Of a stretch of 64,000 bases of DNA, positions 10,952 through 19,593 are shown piece by piece. Position 1 is the stretch's first letter, and every line of letters starts with the position of its first letter. Under the pieces are notes generated by a model that did not search any database, was not told the DNA's origin, and saw only the letters and a program-made list of their open reading frames with translations. This stretch comes from Selenomonas sp. TAMA-11512 (GTDB taxonomy: Bacteria > Bacillota > Negativicutes > Selenomonadales > Selenomonadaceae), in the NCBI RefSeq assembly GCF_037076525.1, contig NZ_AP029018.1, positions 1-64,000 on the forward strand. The letters are read 5' to 3'. The translations under genes and the position numbers were made by a program.

Positions 10952-11947
10952 ATGTATTTCTACTGTGAAAAGTGCAAAAAGAATTACCCTATCAGTTCAC
11001 ATGCTTTTCTCTGTGAATGCGGCGGGCTGTTTCGCCTGAATATCGCGCCGAACGAGGAAAAGGCTTCCGGCATCACAATCGGCAACATGCATACGGATCT
11101 CCTGCCGATCAAGGTCAACGGCATCGAGTATCTCCTGAAGACGGAAAATCTGCTGCCTACGGGTTCTTTCAAGGACCGCGGTTCCTATACGCTCATCAAT
11201 GAGCTGCACGCGCTCGGCATCCGGAAGATTGCCATCGACTCGTCGGGAAATGCCGGCGCTTCGGTCGCGGCGTACGCGGCGGCCGCGGGCATGGAATGTA
11301 CGGTCTTTGTGCCGAAGGGGACGAGTCCGGATAAGATTCGCCAGATCAAGGCGTACGGTGCCCATATCATAGAAGCGGAAGGCGGCCGCACAGGCGCATG
11401 CAAGGCGGCGAAGGAAAACCTCGGCGACGCTTATTACGCGTCACATGTCTACAATCCGCTCTTCGCCGAGGGCATGAAGGCGATGGCGTACGAAATCTAC
11501 GAGCAGCTCGGTCAATCCGTGCCGGAGTATATCTTCATCCCGGTCGGCAACGGAACGATGCTCTTGGGTCTCTATTACGGCTTTGTGGAGATCGGACGTT
11601 TGCCTCGGTTCGTTGCGGTGCAGAGCAGAAACTGTGCGCCGCTCTATGAGGCGTTCAACAATCTCGCGCCGGAGCCCAAGACGGAAACGATTGCCGAATC
11701 CATCCGCATTGAAGATCCGAAGCGCAAGGAGCAGATGATCGAGGCCATCAAAAACAGCGGCGGCGATGTGCTCATCGTTGAGGATTCGGATATTGAGGCG
11801 GCAAAGGATCTCTTGGGTCATCGGGGCATCTATGTCGAGACGACATCGGCGGCGGCGCTTGCCGGCGCGATGATGATCTTCGGGGAAGCGAAGCCGGACA
11901 ACTACAGGGTCATTGTGCCTCTGACGGGTTCCGGGCTCAAGGGATAG
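10952..11947 (+). CDS. thrC: Threonine synthase-like PLP enzyme
   Basis: A 331-aa PLP-dependent fold-type II enzyme. It opens with a short zinc-finger-like segment (CEKCKKNYP, then CECGG), typical of some threonine synthases. The PLP lysine is in PTGSFKDRG, and the phosphate-binding loop appears as SSGNAGASVAAYAA and PVGNGTM. Threonine synthase converts O-phosphohomoserine to threonine. The start at 10952 follows GGAGG by nine bases; an upstream in-frame start at 10928 lacks a good site. No thrA or thrB lies nearby, so a related beta-replacing activity is possible. Confidence 0.82.
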   Translation: MYFYCEKCKKNYPISSHAFLCECGGLFRLNIAPNEEKASGITIGNMHTDLLPIKVNGIEYLLKTENLLPTGSFKDRGSYTLINELHALGIRKIAIDSSGNAGASVAAYAAAAGMECTVFVPKGTSPDKIRQIKAYGAHIIEAEGGRTGACKAAKENLGDAYYASHVYNPLFAEGMKAMAYEIYEQLGQSVPEYIFIPVGNGTMLLGLYYGFVEIGRLPRFVAVQSRNCAPLYEAFNNLAPEPKTETIAESIRIEDPKRKEQMIEAIKNSGGDVLIVEDSDIEAAKDLLGHRGIYVETTSAAALAGAMMIFGEAKPDNYRVIVPLTGSGLKG

Positions 11948-12007
11948 TAACCGGCTGTCCGCATCTGACGTATCCGCCGCGAAATATCTGCAGAAAGGAA
12001 GCCTGCG

Positions 12008-12901
12008 ATGATCTATGCCATGATCGATATCGGCTCGAATACGGTCCGTCTCGCTGTCTATCACATCGACGGCACGCACATCGAGCAGGTCATGAAGAAG
12101 AAGGATACGACGGTCGCTCTTGCCTCCTTTGTCAAGGACAATGTCATGGAGCGCAGGGGAATTGAGCGTCTCATCTACACGCTGAAGGAGTACCTTCGCT
12201 TTCTGCGTATCTTCTGTATCGATCACTATTCCGCGTTCGCTACGGGCTCTCTTAGAAATTGTGTCAATCGGGAGGAGGCCATCGAGGCGATCCGGCGGGA
12301 GACGGGCATCGAGATACGCATCATCACGGGCGACGAGGAAGCGGGACTTGACTTTGTCGGGGCGACGCACGATCTTGAGGAGACGGAAGGTTTGCTCGTC
12401 GATATCGGCGGCGCGTCTACGGAGATCGTTCACTATGAGAGCGGAGCGATCGAGAAGAAGATCTCGCTCCCGATCGGCTCTCTTTTTCTGGCTTCGTCCT
12501 GTGTCGAGGGGATTCTTCCCGTGCCGGCGGAGGTGGAGAGCATGCGTAAAAAAGCGCGGGACATCATCTCCACGGCTGTCTTCGAAGGCGCGCAGGGGCT
12601 TCCCGTCTGCGGCATCGGCGGCACGTATAAGGGCGCCTGCGCCATGCACGCCGCGCTCGGCAGGACCGGCCCCATGACGCGGGAGGATATCGACGGACTC
12701 ATTGCGCGGTTCGGCGCGGGGAGGAAGCTCTCCGAAGCGGATACGATCCTTCTCATGCGTTCTGTACCCGACCGTATGCACACGGTCATTCCGGGGCTCG
12801 TCATAGCGAGCGAAATCTGCGGGAAGTTTGCGTCGGAGATCGTGCGCTACAGTGACAGCGGCGTAAGAGAAGGTTTTTTATACAGCGAGGTAATAGGATA
12901 A
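12008..12901 (+). CDS. Ppx/GppA family phosphatase
   Basis: This family hydrolyses inorganic polyphosphate and/or pppGpp. The 297-aa protein shows the ASKHA nucleotide-binding motifs: MIDIGSNTVRLAVY at the N-terminus, FATGSLRNCVN, the second phosphate motif LLVDIGGASTEIVHY, and GIGGTYKG. It is shorter than E. coli Ppx and lacks the C-terminal HD-like domain. The ATG follows GAAAGGAAG. The gene ends 11 bases before the first DUF805 gene and may form an operon with it. Confidence 0.9.
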   Translation: MIYAMIDIGSNTVRLAVYHIDGTHIEQVMKKKDTTVALASFVKDNVMERRGIERLIYTLKEYLRFLRIFCIDHYSAFATGSLRNCVNREEAIEAIRRETGIEIRIITGDEEAGLDFVGATHDLEETEGLLVDIGGASTEIVHYESGAIEKKISLPIGSLFLASSCVEGILPVPAEVESMRKKARDIISTAVFEGAQGLPVCGIGGTYKGACAMHAALGRTGPMTREDIDGLIARFGAGRKLSEADTILLMRSVPDRMHTVIPGLVIASEICGKFASEIVRYSDSGVREGFLYSEVIG

Positions 12902-12912
12902 ATAGGAGAAAT

Positions 12913-14076
12913 ATGGATCAGCATACAGTGGAAACATCATCCGATTCTATGAATTCCTCTTTGCAGAGCACGCGGCACGCGAAGGATGTGCGAGGCTTTC
13001 GACGCCGGTTTTTTGAAGACTGGCTGACGCCGGAGGGACGCCTGAGCCGCAGGCTCTATGCTTTTCACATACTTGGCTTCGTACTTGTCTTTATTTTGCT
13101 TATATTTATTGTGGCGGCGTTTTTTGCGGGTCTCTTCGCGAGTCTCTATGAGGGACGGGCTCTTCCGGACGAGACGACGGCGTTTATGGTCGCCGTCATC
13201 GCCCTGCTTGCCTTTTGGTGCCCCATGTTCCTTTCCCTTCATGTTCTCTTCCGCGCGATGCTGCGGCGGTGGCACGATGCGGGCTATGGTGATAAGGCTT
13301 TTCTGGTGTGCGTCTGCTATCCGATGCTGACAGTCCTGCTGATCGGCTTCGGATACTACTTCCGGCAGGGCATGCGCTACGGCTTCCTGGAAATGCCGCT
13401 GCACGCCCCCGCCTGTGCCGTGCTTCTGGACGTGTGCATATTGCTTGCCGTCGCCGTCTTTCTTCTCTTCAGGGACAGCGAGGGCAGGGATAATGCTTTC
13501 GGCGCGCTTGAGAGCCGCGATTGGCTCGCGCCCGATATATCGGAGCGGCCGCGAGCGGAGAAGCCGATGCTCTCTTCCATTTTCCGTTATCGCGGACGTC
13601 TCAACAGAAAGCGGTTCATCCTGCGTATGCTGCTCATCAACATCCCCTTTATCCTCTTTTCATTTGTAGCGGCGTTCATCCCCTGGGACAGGGTGACGGC
13701 TCTGTCGGGCTTTCCGACGGGCGGAATCGAGCTCATGCTGCCGGGAAATATTCACCCGATCATCTATCTGGAGACAGCGGTCGGATTTTTATACTCCGTC
13801 CTGCTGTTGTACGTCCTGCTCGGGCTCTTCGTCCATCGTCTGCACGACCTCGGGATGTCGGGGTGGTGGGCGGTCATACCGTCTCTTGCCAAGGCGGTGA
13901 TGGACGGCTGGCTTGTGCTGAACATGTGGACGATGACGGAGCAGCAGGCAATCGTCTACACGGCCTGCTGCTTCGTGTACGCCACCTATCAGTCATTTTT
14001 GACGGGATATCTCATCTTTGTCAAGGGGGACGACGCCGTCAATGCTTACGGCGAGAATCCGCTGCATACGGTGTAG
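12913..14076 (+). CDS. Double DUF805 membrane protein, copy 1
   Basis: A 387-aa integral membrane protein made of two DUF805-like halves. Each half opens with a GRLSRRLY or GRLNRKRF motif, has several hydrophobic helices, and contains the RWHDAGYGDKA or RLHDLGMSGWWA signature. An N-terminal soluble segment of about 45 residues is charged. The function of DUF805 is not established. It starts at ATG 12913 after AGGAG, 11 bases from the phosphatase gene, and is a paralogue of the protein at 14201. Confidence 0.85.
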   Translation: MDQHTVETSSDSMNSSLQSTRHAKDVRGFRRRFFEDWLTPEGRLSRRLYAFHILGFVLVFILLIFIVAAFFAGLFASLYEGRALPDETTAFMVAVIALLAFWCPMFLSLHVLFRAMLRRWHDAGYGDKAFLVCVCYPMLTVLLIGFGYYFRQGMRYGFLEMPLHAPACAVLLDVCILLAVAVFLLFRDSEGRDNAFGALESRDWLAPDISERPRAEKPMLSSIFRYRGRLNRKRFILRMLLINIPFILFSFVAAFIPWDRVTALSGFPTGGIELMLPGNIHPIIYLETAVGFLYSVLLLYVLLGLFVHRLHDLGMSGWWAVIPSLAKAVMDGWLVLNMWTMTEQQAIVYTACCFVYATYQSFLTGYLIFVKGDDAVNAYGENPLHTV

Positions 14077-14122
14077 GAAGAACAGGCGTCATCGTTTGGG
14101 CGTAGCTTTGTATTTCATTAAA

Positions 14123-14155
14123 GCGGCAGTCTCGATTTGAGATTGCCGCCTTTTT
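14123..14155 (+). terminator. Intrinsic terminator after first DUF805 gene
   Basis: GCGGCAGTCTC (14123-14133) pairs with GAGATTGCCGC (14139-14149) across a five-base loop and is followed by a T run. This separates the two DUF805 genes into different transcription units. Confidence 0.88.
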
Positions 14156-14200
14156 GTGGTATAACATAAAAGATATGATTTAATATGAAAAGGAGACTGT

Positions 14201-15325
14201 ATGAATCGAGAAACGCTGAACAAGCTTTACGAGCGATGGCTCTGCCCGGAGGGGCGCATGAAGCGCAGCCTCTTCCTGTGCAATTTCTTCGGCACGCTCG
14301 GCGCAGCGGCTGTCGCGCAGGGGATAGGAATCGCCGTCCTCATGCTGCTCATGGTATTCCTGGGCGTGGAGGATGTGCAGGATGCGTCGGACTATGTGGA
14401 CGGACTCGACAGCGTATTGTACGTCGTTTTCATCCTGCTCGGCGTGATCTGCGTGCTTCCGACGATCCTGGGGTTCTACTCGCTCGTACGCACATGTATG
14501 CGCCGCTGGCACGACATCGGTCACGGGGATAAGAGCTTTCTCTGCTTCTTCGTCTATATTCCCGTGCTGCTCTTCATGGTTCTGTGCGTCCTTTCTTTCA
14601 TGATCCTCATAGTCGCTGCGATATCGGCTGCCGCTATACAGATGTTCGGAGAGGATAGGAACCTTACGATTGCGGCCATGACCGCGCTCATCCTCCTCGG
14701 CGGTCTCGGATGCTATCACGCGGCGCTCCTCCTCTATCTCTGCGTCCGAAAGAGCGAGATGCGGGACAATGCCTACGGCACGCTGGAAAGCCGCGGCAGG
14801 ATGATGCCGGAAATCCGGACGAGGCCCGCGGAGAGCATATCCCTTATACGGGCTTTCCTACGCGTCAAGGGGCGTCTGAATCGAAAGCGCTTCGTCTTCG
14901 GCATTCTGCTCGCAGGCTTCCTCGGGCTTCCCGTGCAGCTTATCCTGATGGGCTTCCATGTGGATGAGACGGGATGGGGAGCGGCGGTGACGATGATCCT
15001 GGCCATGCTTCTGCCGATAGGTCTCTACATGCAGAGACTGCAGGATGTCGGAAAATCGCCTCTCTGGTGGGCTGTCCCGACGGGCATCGCCTGCGTCGTA
15101 TGGGTTGCGTTCGCGGGGATGGACATCTTCATGCTCCTTGCTCTGGAGGAAGCCCCGGAGCCTTCATGGGCGGAGGTCTTGTGCGTCGCGTACATGATCT
15201 TCTACTATCTGTATGACACCTTTCTGGGGACGTATCTCTATTTTGCCCCGGGCGACGAGGGGGAGAACGCGTACGGCGCGGATCCCCTGGTGCGGGTCTC
15301 GGATGAAGCGTGCATCGATGGATGA
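14201..15325 (+). CDS. Double DUF805 membrane protein, copy 2
   Basis: A 374-aa paralogue of the preceding membrane protein with the same two-half plan: WLCPEGRMKRSLFL and RWHDIGHGDKSFL in the first half, then GRLNRKRFVFG and RLQDVGKSPLWWAV in the second. Hydrophobic segments fill each half. The start follows AAAAGGAG after a terminator, so it has its own promoter (not resolved). It ends nine bases before the secreted protein gene at 15335 and probably forms an operon with it. Function unknown. Confidence 0.85.
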   Translation: MNRETLNKLYERWLCPEGRMKRSLFLCNFFGTLGAAAVAQGIGIAVLMLLMVFLGVEDVQDASDYVDGLDSVLYVVFILLGVICVLPTILGFYSLVRTCMRRWHDIGHGDKSFLCFFVYIPVLLFMVLCVLSFMILIVAAISAAAIQMFGEDRNLTIAAMTALILLGGLGCYHAALLLYLCVRKSEMRDNAYGTLESRGRMMPEIRTRPAESISLIRAFLRVKGRLNRKRFVFGILLAGFLGLPVQLILMGFHVDETGWGAAVTMILAMLLPIGLYMQRLQDVGKSPLWWAVPTGIACVVWVAFAGMDIFMLLALEEAPEPSWAEVLCVAYMIFYYLYDTFLGTYLYFAPGDEGENAYGADPLVRVSDEACIDG

Positions 15326-15334
15326 AGGGATGGA

Positions 15335-16309
15335 ATGCGATTGAAAAGAGAAAAATGCGCGGTGAAAAGAGCGCTCTCTGCCGTGCTGTCCGCCGTTTTC
15401 GCGGCATTCCTGCTGGCAGGGCTCATGGGTGGGAAGGCGGCTGCCGCGCCTGAGCCGAAGGCCGCGGTGAGGAAGCAGATCGTCTGCACCGATGCGGGGA
15501 TCGTGTCCGAGCCGACGGGAGCAGAGGCAAAAGAGCTGCAGCGACGGCTCCGTGCGGCTGACGAGGAGATGATGAAGCACGTCGACAGCATCTACATGCC
15601 GCCGAAGCGCATGGGGGATATGTCCTTTTTCTTCCCGAAGGAGGTGCGGGAAGCGCAGAGAGGAAAGGTTTACCGCAATACCTACCACATCGACCTCGAT
15701 GGGGAGGGAAATCCGACCATGATCTACACGTCGACGGACGAGGAGGCGGAAGCGCTGGACGCTCATGTCATGTCGGCGCTGTGGGATACGTCGTACGTGC
15801 CGGCGAGGACGATGTCCGGAAAGACCGTACCGTCGACGCTGTCGCTCGATATGTTCTTCGCGTTCCGGCCGGATGAATCGTCCCTGCAGGTTGAAAAAGA
15901 GGCGTATAAGGCGTTCAAGGATATGCGTCCGGAAGAGTCGGCGAGCCCCGTGCGCTTCTCCGCCGAGTCGATGAAGGGGCTGATGCGGGAATTCTACACG
16001 CGTGCTCCGCGGGAGGACTTCTTCAGCGTATTTCTGCTGCAGGTCGACGACGCGGGCGCCGTCAAGTCGGCGCGGGTCGTCGTAAGAGCGGAGGATGAGG
16101 AGATGATGAAGGTGTTCAACCCGCACATCTTCGACAGGCTCCTCGCGTGGAAATTCGCGCCCGTGCCGGACGCGAAGGGGGATGCGGATATGCGGATGGT
16201 TCCCGTGTACGTATACGTCCCCGCCGCCTCGGAAGAGGAAATGCCCGACATCCTCTGGCTGGAATACTTCTCGCTCTGGGAACAGAAGCATAAGGCTGTG
16301 CGATTCTGA
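15335..16309 (+). CDS. Secreted protein with TonB-C-like repeats
   Basis: A 324-aa protein with a basic N-terminus, a hydrophobic segment (about residues 13-32) and an AAAA cleavage region near 35-39, so probably exported. Two segments, HVMSALWDTSYVPARTMSGK near residue 145 and LLAWKFAPVPDAKGDADM near 270, resemble the strand pattern of TonB C-terminal domains (A..W.F.P....G). I do not recognise a specific family. It is directly downstream of the second DUF805 gene with a modest AAGGGATGGA ribosome binding site. Confidence 0.65.
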   Translation: MRLKREKCAVKRALSAVLSAVFAAFLLAGLMGGKAAAAPEPKAAVRKQIVCTDAGIVSEPTGAEAKELQRRLRAADEEMMKHVDSIYMPPKRMGDMSFFFPKEVREAQRGKVYRNTYHIDLDGEGNPTMIYTSTDEEAEALDAHVMSALWDTSYVPARTMSGKTVPSTLSLDMFFAFRPDESSLQVEKEAYKAFKDMRPEESASPVRFSAESMKGLMREFYTRAPREDFFSVFLLQVDDAGAVKSARVVVRAEDEEMMKVFNPHIFDRLLAWKFAPVPDAKGDADMRMVPVYVYVPAASEEEMPDILWLEYFSLWEQKHKAVRF

Positions 16310-16443
16310 TCGATCGCGCAGCCGTATTCTTTTGAAAAGCATGGATAAGAGGGAGTGCTTCCGATATATCCGTGCTTTTTATGTGTGCTTTGACATTTGA
16401 GAACGAACTATATTTATGATGTCTCGGCGCATAATCCGTGTGT

Positions 16444-17166
16444 TTATGTGTACGTTGACGCTTCCTTTTTGGCGAGTGCGTCGCAGATTTCGTTATAGCG
16501 GCTGCCCGCGTGCCCCTTGACCCACTGGAAGTCCACGCGCCGCGTCGCCATGAGACGGTCCATCTCCATCCACAGGTCTTGGTTCAGTACGCTCTCGCCG
16601 TCCGCTTTTTTCCAGCCGCGCTTCTTCCAGCTGAATATCCACTTTGTGATGCCGTTCTTGACGTACTGACTGTCGGTGACGACAGTGAGCGAGTCACCCG
16701 GCGATACGGTGCGCAAGGCTTCGATGACGGCGGTCATCTCCATGCGGTTGTTCGTCGTCGACGGCACTCCGCCGGAGACGGTGCGGAAGCCGTTCGCGGC
16801 GCTCTCATCCACGATGCAGACGGCCCATCCTCCGGGGCCCGCGGGATTTCGGAGACACGAGCCGTCGGTGTAGACGAGGTGCCCTTCCGGGACGGCAGGT
16901 GCTGCGGCGCTCTTGCCGAACAGGTCGGAGAGGGATCCGGGCGTGCCTGTTTCCGCGATGTCTCCGGCACGGACGCTCTTCATCGGACGCGCGCTCCTGC
17001 CGTCGCGGGGGTCGTCGCCGAGGAGCCATGCTTCCGCTTCCTCGCGACTCAAAAAGCCCTTGTAGCGGGCTCCCTGAAATCCGTCGATGGACGCCTTGCA
17101 GCTCATCCAATCGGTAAAGATGCCTGTGGTGCGCCCTCTGCGCACGGCGTAGTATTTCTTGGCCAT
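16444..17166 (-). CDS. rnhA: Ribonuclease HI with viroplasmin-like N-terminal domain
   Basis: RNase HI cleaves the RNA strand of RNA-DNA hybrids. The 240-aa protein has an N-terminal caulimovirus-viroplasmin-type domain (KKYYAVRRGRTTGIF through GFLSREEAEAWL, residues about 3-50), which binds hybrids, then a linker and the catalytic domain. The catalytic acids are visible in YTDGSCL, NNRMEMTAVIEAL, VVTDSQYV and ICDALAKK. The start at 17166 follows AAAGGA; the frame open further upstream crosses a tRNA and is not coding. Confidence 0.94.
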   Translation of the reverse strand: MAKKYYAVRRGRTTGIFTDWMSCKASIDGFQGARYKGFLSREEAEAWLLGDDPRDGRSARPMKSVRAGDIAETGTPGSLSDLFGKSAAAPAVPEGHLVYTDGSCLRNPAGPGGWAVCIVDESAANGFRTVSGGVPSTTNNRMEMTAVIEALRTVSPGDSLTVVTDSQYVKNGITKWIFSWKKRGWKKADGESVLNQDLWMEMDRLMATRRVDFQWVKGHAGSRYNEICDALAKKEASTYT

Positions 17167-17285
17167 ATCGTATCCTTTATCCTTCGCGCGAAAACGCGTA
17201 TGCGCACGGGCGTCCGCCCTGCGGACACGGTGCGAAAACCGGCGGAGAGATGCCCGCCTTTCGGCCGCAGCTCTCGAAATCTCAT

Positions 17286-17316
17286 AAAAAAGCCTCGTCC
17301 GGCATCGGGCGAGGCT
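17286..17316 (-). terminator. Intrinsic terminator of tRNA-Val
   Basis: Read leftward, AGCCTCGCCC pairs with GGACGAGGCT around GATGCC and runs into six T. It lies eight bases beyond the tRNA 3' end. Confidence 0.9.
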
Positions 17317-17323
17317 GTGTTTC

Positions 17324-17400
17324 TGGTGCTCATGGAGGGACTCGAACCCCCGACTTCCACCATGTGAGGGTGACACTCTAACCAACTGAGTTACATGAGC
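17324..17400 (-). tRNA. tRNA-Val (anticodon CAC)
   Basis: Read leftward, the 77-nt sequence folds fully: acceptor GCTCATG/CATGAGC, D arm ACTC..GAGT, anticodon stem TCACC/GGTGG with loop CTCACAT giving anticodon CAC, and T stem GGGGG/CCCTC with loop TTCGAGT. The discriminator A and the CCA end are encoded (17324-17327). Confidence 0.95.
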
Positions 17401-17431
17401 GAAGTGTGCAAGCAAAACTTGGACAGTGGAT

Positions 17432-17460
17432 ATTATACACCATAACATGCCGCTTGGCTA
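17432..17460 (-). promoter_or_regulatory. Probable promoter of tRNA-Val
   Basis: Read leftward, a perfect TATAAT (17437-17432) lies about 32 bases ahead of the tRNA, with TAGCCA (17460-17455) 17 bases upstream as a weak -35. The DnaA-box cluster begins ten bases further upstream. Confidence 0.6.
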
Positions 17461-17469
17461 GTGTTATTT

Positions 17470-17606
17470 TGTGGACTTTTCCACAGGATGCGTGTGGAAA
17501 AGTCCGTATCTCTGTGGATAAACGTCCGGGATTTGCGAAAAAGGGGATATATATGACATAAGTTATCCACTTTCACCTATGGATAAGTTCACCTGCCTGT
17601 GGATAA
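17470..17606. promoter_or_regulatory. Non-oriC cluster of seven DnaA boxes
   Basis: Within 137 bases there are two perfect boxes, TGTGGATAA at 17513-17521 and 17598-17606, and five one- or two-mismatch relatives: TGTGGACTT (17470), TTTTCCACA (17477), TGTGGAAAA (17493), TTATCCACT (17563) and TATGGATAA (17578). The last perfect box is inside the 3' end of panE. No AT-rich unwinding tract follows, so this is not a second origin by appearance. DnaA-box clusters outside oriC in Bacillus and E. coli titrate or recycle DnaA. Confidence 0.85.
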
Positions 17607-18527
17607 GAGGGCGGCGCGCTCCTGCACCTTGTCATACCACGGCGTGGGGACGCCGTACTTTTTGCCGAGCTCGCACACTCTCGTGACGAGACCGGCAAAC
17701 TCGGAGATTCTTCCGGCTTCCACGTCTCTCTGCATGCTGGTAATGGTCGCCGGATTCGACTTGTCGATGAGGAGGAGGGCGCTCTCGACGAGGTCGTGCC
17801 GGAAGGTGAGCCCCATCGCTTCTCCGATCGCCTGTACTTCAGCGACAAGCGCCTTGAATGTCTCGCGCTTTTCGCCTTCCGTCTGGAAGTCGGCGGCCTT
17901 TGCCCCGTAGTACAGACCGGCGGCGCCCATGGGGGAGACGAAGGAGAACTTCTCGAGGGACGCGGCGCGGATGTCGTCGGTGTATGCTGTGCGTATGTCC
18001 GCCTGCGTCAGAATCGCTTCGAGCGCTTTCGCCTTTTCTTCAAGGCGCTTGGGCTGCTCCGGGCGGTACCCGTAGATGACACGGAGGATCTTGTGCTCCT
18101 GGGTGAGGACGCCGGGCTCTTTGATGTGGGCGACAACGTAGATGCAGCCGTCGAGGACGGTGAGCGTCTCGCCGCTCGGGTCGAGCGCGCTCTGTATGAC
18201 TTCGCCTGTGCCGAAGACGTTCAGGATGGGGACGACGAGCGTGTCCTTGGACGCGATGCGCTTGACAAGGGCGATGGCGTCGTCCAGCGCGTAGTACTTG
18301 ACGCAGATGAACAGGATGTCGGGGGTGTCGGTGTAGTCTTCCGCCGCCACGGCTCGAACGGGTACGGTGAGGACGCCGAGGTGCGGCGTCTCCAGGGTGA
18401 TGCCGCGCGCCTGTATGGCGGCAAGATGCTTTCCTCTGGCGAGCAGGGTGACGTCATTGCCGGCTTTGGCGAGGTACGCGGCGAGGATGCCGCCGGTGCC
18501 GCCGGCGCCGAAGATGGCGATGTTCAT
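17589..18527 (-). CDS. panE: 2-dehydropantoate 2-reductase
   Basis: PanE (ketopantoate reductase) makes pantoate with NADPH for coenzyme A synthesis. The 312-aa protein has the N-terminal Rossmann motif MNIAIFGAGGTGGILAAYLA, the family segment ICVKYYALDDAI, LNVFGTGEVI (a variant of the usual NG motif), and the C-terminal substrate region SLEKFSFVSPMGAAG with the catalytic-Lys position. Start ATG follows AAAGGAGG. No panB or panC is nearby; members of this superfamily can act on other 2-keto acids, so the assignment is by family. Its last codons contain a DnaA box. Confidence 0.82.
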   Translation of the reverse strand: MNIAIFGAGGTGGILAAYLAKAGNDVTLLARGKHLAAIQARGITLETPHLGVLTVPVRAVAAEDYTDTPDILFICVKYYALDDAIALVKRIASKDTLVVPILNVFGTGEVIQSALDPSGETLTVLDGCIYVVAHIKEPGVLTQEHKILRVIYGYRPEQPKRLEEKAKALEAILTQADIRTAYTDDIRAASLEKFSFVSPMGAAGLYYGAKAADFQTEGEKRETFKALVAEVQAIGEAMGLTFRHDLVESALLLIDKSNPATITSMQRDVEAGRISEFAGLVTRVCELGKKYGVPTPWYDKVQERAALLSTGR

Positions 18528-18694
18528 GTTCGTGCCTCCTTTGCATGTATCAGTGCTTCCCTTACTTTCATACGGATATTATACCACAGATGATGAAGGT
18601 ATAAACCGGTCATGGGGATTGTCCGTCCGCGGGTCCTGACGCCATCCGTTGCGTGCATGCTGCCGATCATAGCGCTCTTTCCGGGAATTCACAG

Positions 18695-18726
18695 CAAAAA
18701 ACAGATTACCTCAATCGGTAATCTGT
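18695..18726 (-). terminator. Intrinsic terminator of Ala-rich protein gene
   Basis: Read leftward, ACAGATTACC pairs with GGTAATCTGT around a six-base loop and runs into six T, 17 bases past the stop codon at 18743. Confidence 0.9.
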
Positions 18727-18742
18727 CTTTGAATTTCGTATG

Positions 18743-19432
18743 TTATGCCTGTCCGGCGGATGCCGTATCGGGTTTCTTCTGGAGGAGATCGTCGAAGCGC
18801 TTCATGATGTGCGTATGCGTCTCGTCGGTGATGGCGGGCATCTTGTCGGTACCGAAGGCGGACTTGAATGCAACGCCTGCCTGCTCGAAGCCCTTTTCGA
18901 CGGCGCCGCGCATCTTCTCGAGCATCGCCGGGTCGCTGCCCGCGATGGCTACGGCGAGATTCATGATGCGGTCCGATACCGCCTCGACGGACCAGTCACC
19001 GCCGGGGGCGATGGCTTTCGCGGCCTCTTCCGGCGTCGTGGCGACAGCGGGAAGCGCGAACATGGCGGTCGAGACCTTGCGGCCGTTCTCGCCGACGAGC
19101 CAGCCGATGCCCTGATCCTGATAGCCCTGCAGCTTCGCGTTGAGCTCGCTCATGGTCTGAATCATGAGGCTGTAGCTCCTGTCGAGGTCGGACTGCAGCG
19201 CGGATACCTGGTCGTTCGTCAGCCCCTTTGCCTTCGCAGCGCCTGCGGCTTCCGCAGCTTTGCCGGCGTCCTTTGCGGAGGCCGCGCTCTTCGCGTTGGC
19301 GGAGATTTCAACATTGTAGGCGGCATCCGGTTTGGCGGCCGTCTCGACGGCGCCGCTCTTCTGCGCGCCGTTTGTCTTCGAGCTGCTTTGATAGAGAGAG
19401 GCAGCTTGGCTTGCTATTTGTGATACATTCAT
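18743..19432 (-). CDS. Ala-rich hypothetical protein
   Basis: A 229-aa protein without a signal peptide or membrane helix. The N-terminal 85 residues are low-complexity and Ala/Lys/Ser-rich, including NVEISANAKSAAS, which loosely recalls the start of FlgM or flagellar hook-length proteins. The C-terminal part is predicted helical (LTNDQVSALQSDLDRSYSLM and so on). An excellent AAGGAGG precedes the ATG and a terminator follows, so it is a real single-gene unit. No family is recognised. Confidence 0.7.
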   Translation of the reverse strand: MNVSQIASQAASLYQSSSKTNGAQKSGAVETAAKPDAAYNVEISANAKSAASAKDAGKAAEAAGAAKAKGLTNDQVSALQSDLDRSYSLMIQTMSELNAKLQGYQDQGIGWLVGENGRKVSTAMFALPAVATTPEEAAKAIAPGGDWSVEAVSDRIMNLAVAIAGSDPAMLEKMRGAVEKGFEQAGVAFKSAFGTDKMPAITDETHTHIMKRFDDLLQKKPDTASAGQA

Positions 19433-19593
19433 GGGAAGTCCTCCTTGAACACACGCCGGCAGTCCGTTGCCGGCGACGATTGACTATATCTCTATATCGG
19501 CGCTTTTTCTGCGATTCATAAGATGTACGCCGGAAAGGAAAGAAAATAGGTATATAGTCTTATAAAATTGGCACATTTGCACCTGAAGAGCTT

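Noticed and set aside
16338-16362. Possible MITE remnant (GGATAAGAGGGAGTGCTTCC)
   Set aside because: Only short matches to the element ends, with no interior similarity.
17470-17606. Second replication origin
   Set aside because: There is a DnaA-box cluster but no AT-rich unwinding tract or trio array, and no replication gene beside it.
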